This document shows positions 5,065-7,319 of a DNA stretch of 7,319 nucleotides, piece after piece. A program made the translations under genes and the position numbers. The notes below the pieces were generated by a model. It was given only the letters and a program-made list of their open reading frames with translations, had not been told where the DNA came from and searched no databases. Positions within the stretch are counted from its first letter, which is position 1; each line of letters starts with the position of its first letter. This DNA comes from Syntrophaceae bacterium UBA2188 (GTDB lineage: Bacteria; Desulfobacterota; BSN033; UBA1163): positions 1-7,319 of the forward strand of contig DCVM01000073.1 of assembly GCA_002327985.1 (NCBI GenBank). The letters are read 5' to 3'.

Positions 5065-6525
5065 TTAAATTCTATCGTAATCATCGGAGAAGCGCTCGAT
5101 GTCGTCTTCTTCAAGGTAATTACCATTTTGAACTTCGATAATCTGCAAGAATCCTCCCTGGGGATTTTCCAAGCGGTGCTTTGTATGGATGGGAATATAG
5201 GTGCTTTCGTTGGTATGAACCAAGTAGGTTTCATTATCTCTCGTCACTTTAGCTATCCCTGAAACAACCACCCAGTGCTCACTTCTCTTCCTGTGAAGTT
5301 GAAGGCTTAACCTGGCTCCAGGCTTAAGAACGACCCTTTTAATCTTATATCCCTCTCCCTTCTCGAGAACGGTATAACTTCCCCAGGGTCTTTCAACTGT
5401 TTTATGGATAAGATGCTCTTCACGACCTTTCTGTTTTAATGTCTCGACAATCTTTCTGACTTCCTGAACTCTTTCCTTTGGAGTCACCAGGGTCGCATCC
5501 GGTGTATCGACAACGACCATGTCTTGGAGACCTATTGTGGCAACCAGTCTTTCACCGGAAAATATGATTGAATTTTGGCTTCCGATATCAATGGTATTCC
5601 CTTTCAGAATGTTTCCTTCCTTGTCTTTATCAACCACTTCGTCGAGGGCTGACCAACTTCCTAAATCAGACCATTGAAAGGTGGCAGGGACCATCAGCAC
5701 ATTCAAGCTTCGCTCCATGATTCCGTAATCAATAGAAACGGGATCCAAACTTGAATAGAGTTCATAGAGTTTGTTGGGTTCATTGAGTTCTTTGGGTTTA
5801 TCGAGTTGAAATAAAAGAGATTCAATTGCTTTTAAGGTTTGATAAAGAGGAGGAAGGTGGATTTGGATTTCGGAAAGGATTTTGGAGGTTTTCCAAACGA
5901 AGATGCCGGAATTCCAGAAGTAGCTGCTATTGGAAATGTAGGTTTTCGCTTTTTCAAGGTCCGGTTTTTCGACGAAACGCTCAACCCTAAGAAGACCTTT
6001 CGATTCGGTTTTCATATGGTTGACAATTTTGATATACCCGTATCCTGTTTCAGGACGGTTTGGTTTGATCCCGAAGGTGACAAGGTTGTCTTCTTTGGCC
6101 CCCTCAATTGCCACCTTAAGGTCACTTAAAAACTTTTCATTCTCCGGGATGGCATGATCTGACGGCATTACCACCATGACAGAATTGGGAGAGAGATGAT
6201 TAAGATAAACAGCAGCCAAACCGATAGCAGGGGCAGTGTTTCTTCCCAGAGGCTCCCTGATGAATTGAATCTTTTCAGTCAGCGAACCCATTGGGAGAAG
6301 GTGGAATTTTGTGTCCTGAGCCTTATCCTCTGTTGTGACAATCCAAATATTTTCCGTAGGAACAAACCCATTAATACGTTTGATGGTCTGACGAAGGAGC
6401 GTATCTTCCCCAACGATCTGCAGCATCTGCTTTGGACAAGCTTCCCGGCTTAAAGGCCAGAACCGGGTTCCGGAGCCACCAGCAAGAATAACGGCATGTA
6501 TATCACTAAGTAATTGAGGGGTCAT
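5065..6525 (-). CDS. manC: Mannose-1-phosphate guanylyltransferase / mannose-6-phosphate isomerase
   Basis: This bifunctional cytosolic enzyme makes GDP-mannose from mannose-1-phosphate and GTP, and carries a C-terminal cupin-type phosphomannose isomerase domain. Residues are numbered from the ATG at 6523-6525 (486 aa). The nucleotidyltransferase signature LAGGSGTRFWPLSR is at 14-27, FVEKP at 184-188, YFWNSG at 202-207 and QWSDLGSW at 284-291. The isomerase domain begins about 376 (VERPWGSYTVLE) and includes KPGARLSLQLHRKRSEHW and the NESTYIP and HRLENP motifs. Total length is typical of the type II family, with a few extra residues. Residues 241-257 (LDK-PKE-LNE-PNK-LYE-LY) are encoded by a run of 9-bp repeat units and look like an insertion. 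A TTG at 6532-6534 is an alternative start; neither has a clear Shine-Dalgarno. It is the first gene of the minus-strand set and diverges from the antitoxin. Confidence 0.95.
   Translation of the reverse strand: MTPQLLSDIHAVILAGGSGTRFWPLSREACPKQMLQIVGEDTLLRQTIKRINGFVPTENIWIVTTEDKAQDTKFHLLPMGSLTEKIQFIREPLGRNTAPAIGLAAVYLNHLSPNSVMVVMPSDHAIPENEKFLSDLKVAIEGAKEDNLVTFGIKPNRPETGYGYIKIVNHMKTESKGLLRVERFVEKPDLEKAKTYISNSSYFWNSGIFVWKTSKILSEIQIHLPPLYQTLKAIESLLFQLDKPKELNEPNKLYELYSSLDPVSIDYGIMERSLNVLMVPATFQWSDLGSWSALDEVVDKDKEGNILKGNTIDIGSQNSIIFSGERLVATIGLQDMVVVDTPDATLVTPKERVQEVRKIVETLKQKGREEHLIHKTVERPWGSYTVLEKGEGYKIKRVVLKPGARLSLQLHRKRSEHWVVVSGIAKVTRDNETYLVHTNESTYIPIHTKHRLENPQGGFLQIIEVQNGNYLEEDDIERFSDDYDRI
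5755..5805 (-). repeat. In-frame run of 9-bp repeat units inside manC
   Basis: The sense strand reads AACTCGATA, AACCCAAAG, AACTCAATG, AACCCAACA, AACTCTATG, AACTCTATT: six 9-bp units with consensus AAC(T/C)CNANN, the same unit that builds the intergenic arrays. The frame is preserved and yields a tripeptide-periodic peptide, [L/P]-x-[K/E], between the nucleotidyltransferase core motifs YFWNSG and QWSDLG. The regular spacing makes chance unlikely. Confidence 0.82.
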
Positions 6526-6535
6526 GGGGGTCAAA

Positions 6536-6597
6536 TCTTTGGTTTTGACAATGCTGGTTTATTTACAATATAAGGAAACCAGGAATAGCGGTATTTG
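6536..6597. other. Divergent intergenic spacer with a 7-bp inverted repeat
   Basis: This spacer separates the divergent manC and antitoxin genes. An inverted repeat CTGGTTT/AAACCAG lies at 6554-6560/6576-6582 around an AT-rich centre. No convincing sigma-70 pair could be picked out for manC on the minus strand. Confidence 0.35.
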
Positions 6598-6626
6598 TTG
6601 ACAAACATCCAAATCCTTGGTATGAT
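6598..6626 (+). promoter_or_regulatory. Sigma-70-type promoter of the toxin-antitoxin operon
   Basis: The -35 box TTGACA (6598-6603) and the -10 box TATGAT (6621-6626) are separated by 17 bp, a near-consensus combination. It lies about 30 bp before the antitoxin ATG. Confidence 0.75.
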
Positions 6627-6635
6627 TTTGTCATA
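6621..6635. promoter_or_regulatory. Candidate autoregulatory operator overlapping the -10 box
   Basis: TATGA-TTTTG-TCATA is a perfect 5-bp inverted repeat lying on the -10 box. Ribbon-helix-helix antitoxins commonly repress their own promoter by binding such short palindromes, so this is the likely operator. A second imperfect palindrome (TTTGT-TG-ACAAA, 6594-6605) covers the -35 box. Confidence 0.5.
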
Positions 6636-6641
6636 CAAAAC

Positions 6642-6648
6642 AGGAGGG
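6642..6648 (+). promoter_or_regulatory. Strong ribosome binding site of the antitoxin
   Basis: AGGAGGG is followed by a 6-nt spacer and the ATG at 6655. It is the strongest Shine-Dalgarno in the window. Confidence 0.8.
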
Positions 6649-6654
6649 TAAGCG

Positions 6655-6900
6655 ATGAAAAGAAGACGGGTTGCCGTAACGATCTCTCTCCCCCCCGAGA
6701 TGGCTAATGATTATGAGAAAATTGCAGATCAAGAGGCCAAGAATAAGAGTCAGCTCTTTCGCGATATGTTTTTACTCTATAAGAAAAGAACCCTGGAGCA
6801 GGAATTCTTTGATCTCCAGCGATATGGGGCCAAGATGGCAAGGGAAAAAGGCGTCTTGACTGAAAAGGACGTCGAAAGGATCGTTTTCGAGGGCCGTTGA
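6655..6900 (+). CDS. Ribbon-helix-helix (CopG-like) antitoxin
   Basis: This 81-residue protein has an N-terminal ribbon-helix-helix DNA-binding fold. The beta strand is RRVAVTISLP (4-13), followed by helix PEMANDYEKIADQE and the second helix SQLFRDMFLLYKK (32-44). The C-terminal tail (AREKGVLTEKDVERIVFEGR) has the form that neutralises PIN toxins in this family. It would dimerise, repress its own promoter through a site near the -10 box, and bind the toxin encoded directly downstream. Its TGA stop (6898-6900) overlaps the presumed TTG start of the toxin, so the pair is translationally coupled. The gene is divergent from the polysaccharide genes and looks like an independent accessory module. 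Confidence 0.88.
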   Translation: MKRRRVAVTISLPPEMANDYEKIADQEAKNKSQLFRDMFLLYKKRTLEQEFFDLQRYGAKMAREKGVLTEKDVERIVFEGR

Positions 6901-7319
6901 GTTTGAAGGTTGTTTTCGACACCAATATCTTCATATCTGCCTTCGTTATTCCGGGGAGTAAAGCGGAAGCAGCTTATTCCTATGCCCTGAGGGGAAATTT
7001 CACCCTTTATTCATCCGTGGCCATTCTCACAGAGACTGCTCAAAAGTTGAGGGAGAAGTTTGGCTGGGAGCAGGATAAAATTACCTCTCTTCTCAAGGCG
7101 ATTGCCAAAGTCGCAATAGTCATAAAAACCAAACCTCATCTTCATCTCCTGGCGGACGAACCCGACAACCGTGTCCTCGAATGTGCTGAAGCGATTGGCG
7201 CTGATTTCATCGTAACAGGAGACAAGCATCTTCTCATCTTAAAACGCTTTCAAAACAGCCACATCGTTAGACTTTCAGATTTTCTCAAGCGGGGCTGCAG
7301 TAATGAAATACAAGTGAAC
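6897..7319 (+). CDS. PIN-domain toxin, partial at the window end
   Basis: The frame is open from the antitoxin stop to the last base, giving at least 141 codons. It reads LKVVFDTNIFISAF at the N-terminus and DEPDNRVLECAEAIGADFIVTGDKHLL near residues 87-113, typical of the putative PIN-family toxin group (COG1569/TIGR00305). The expected acidic metal ligands are visible as Asp8, Glu46, Asp90 and Asp109, with Asp103 as a further candidate, counted from TTG at 6897. PIN toxins are Mg-dependent ribonucleases, so this one probably cleaves RNA when the antitoxin is lost. There is no ATG start. TTG at 6897-6899 overlaps the antitoxin stop, and TTG at 6903-6905 has GAGGG (6889-6893) at a 9-nt spacing; either is plausible. 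Family members are about 135-145 residues, so little is missing at the window edge. Confidence 0.85.
   Translation, partial: MSLKVVFDTNIFISAFVIPGSKAEAAYSYALRGNFTLYSSVAILTETAQKLREKFGWEQDKITSLLKAIAKVAIVIKTKPHLHLLADEPDNRVLECAEAIGADFIVTGDKHLLILKRFQNSHIVRLSDFLKRGCSNEIQVN

Noticed and set aside
5839..6453. Plus-strand open frames (96 and 85 codons) opposite manC
   Set aside because: Antisense to conserved ManC motifs, with no ribosome binding site or family resemblance.
7011..7229. Minus-strand open frame of 72 codons at the right edge
   Set aside because: It lies antisense to the PIN toxin frame, whose acidic motifs are clearly visible.

Overview
The window looks like part of a surface-polysaccharide (O-antigen/LPS type) gene cluster from a Gram-negative bacterium. 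All sugar genes lie on the minus strand. The mix of four-helix-bundle (23S rRNA intervening-sequence type) genes, short AACCCAAGT-like repeat arrays and hairpin-rich interspersed repeats suggests an uncultured, repeat-rich lineage such as Desulfobacterota. No marker gene is present, so the taxonomic guess is weak.

Layout in the direction of minus-strand transcription: (1) manC, mannose-1-phosphate guanylyltransferase/mannose-6-phosphate isomerase (5065-6525); (2) a Gnu-type GlcNAc-PP-undecaprenol 4-epimerase (4028-5002); (3) one copy of a 199-bp hairpin-rich repeat (3815-4013), which abruptly ends a remnant of a four-helix-bundle gene (3656-3814); (4) a YdcF/DUF218-like membrane-anchored protein (2934-3551); (5) an identical second copy of the 199-bp repeat (2720-2918); (6) a small cupin protein (2234-2641); (7) a second four-helix-bundle gene (1632-2178), broken by a 122-bp MITE-like element with a TA target duplication; (8) a DegT-family sugar aminotransferase resembling GDP-perosamine synthase (511-1635); (9) an intact four-helix-bundle gene (59-451). 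On the plus strand at the right edge are a ribbon-helix-helix antitoxin (6655-6900) and a PIN-domain toxin (6897 to the window end), with a clear promoter and a candidate operator.

How the genes fit together: ManC supplies GDP-mannose. A perosamine-synthase-like aminotransferase would use a GDP-mannose derivative after a GDP-mannose 4,6-dehydratase, which is not in this window. Gnu would make GalNAc-PP-undecaprenol as the initiating lipid-linked sugar. Glycosyltransferases, flippase and polymerase must lie outside the window, probably to its left.

The most unusual feature is the repeat ecology. Arrays of 7-bp units flank the four-helix-bundle genes as inverted pairs, placing each gene in the loop of a potential RNA stem. 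Arrays of 8-9-bp units fill most other intergenic gaps. Runs of the 9-bp unit also occur in frame inside manC and apparently inside the YdcF-like gene, where they encode tripeptide-periodic insertions. The MITE insertion can be reversed on paper: removing it with one TA restores the reading frame of the second four-helix-bundle gene.
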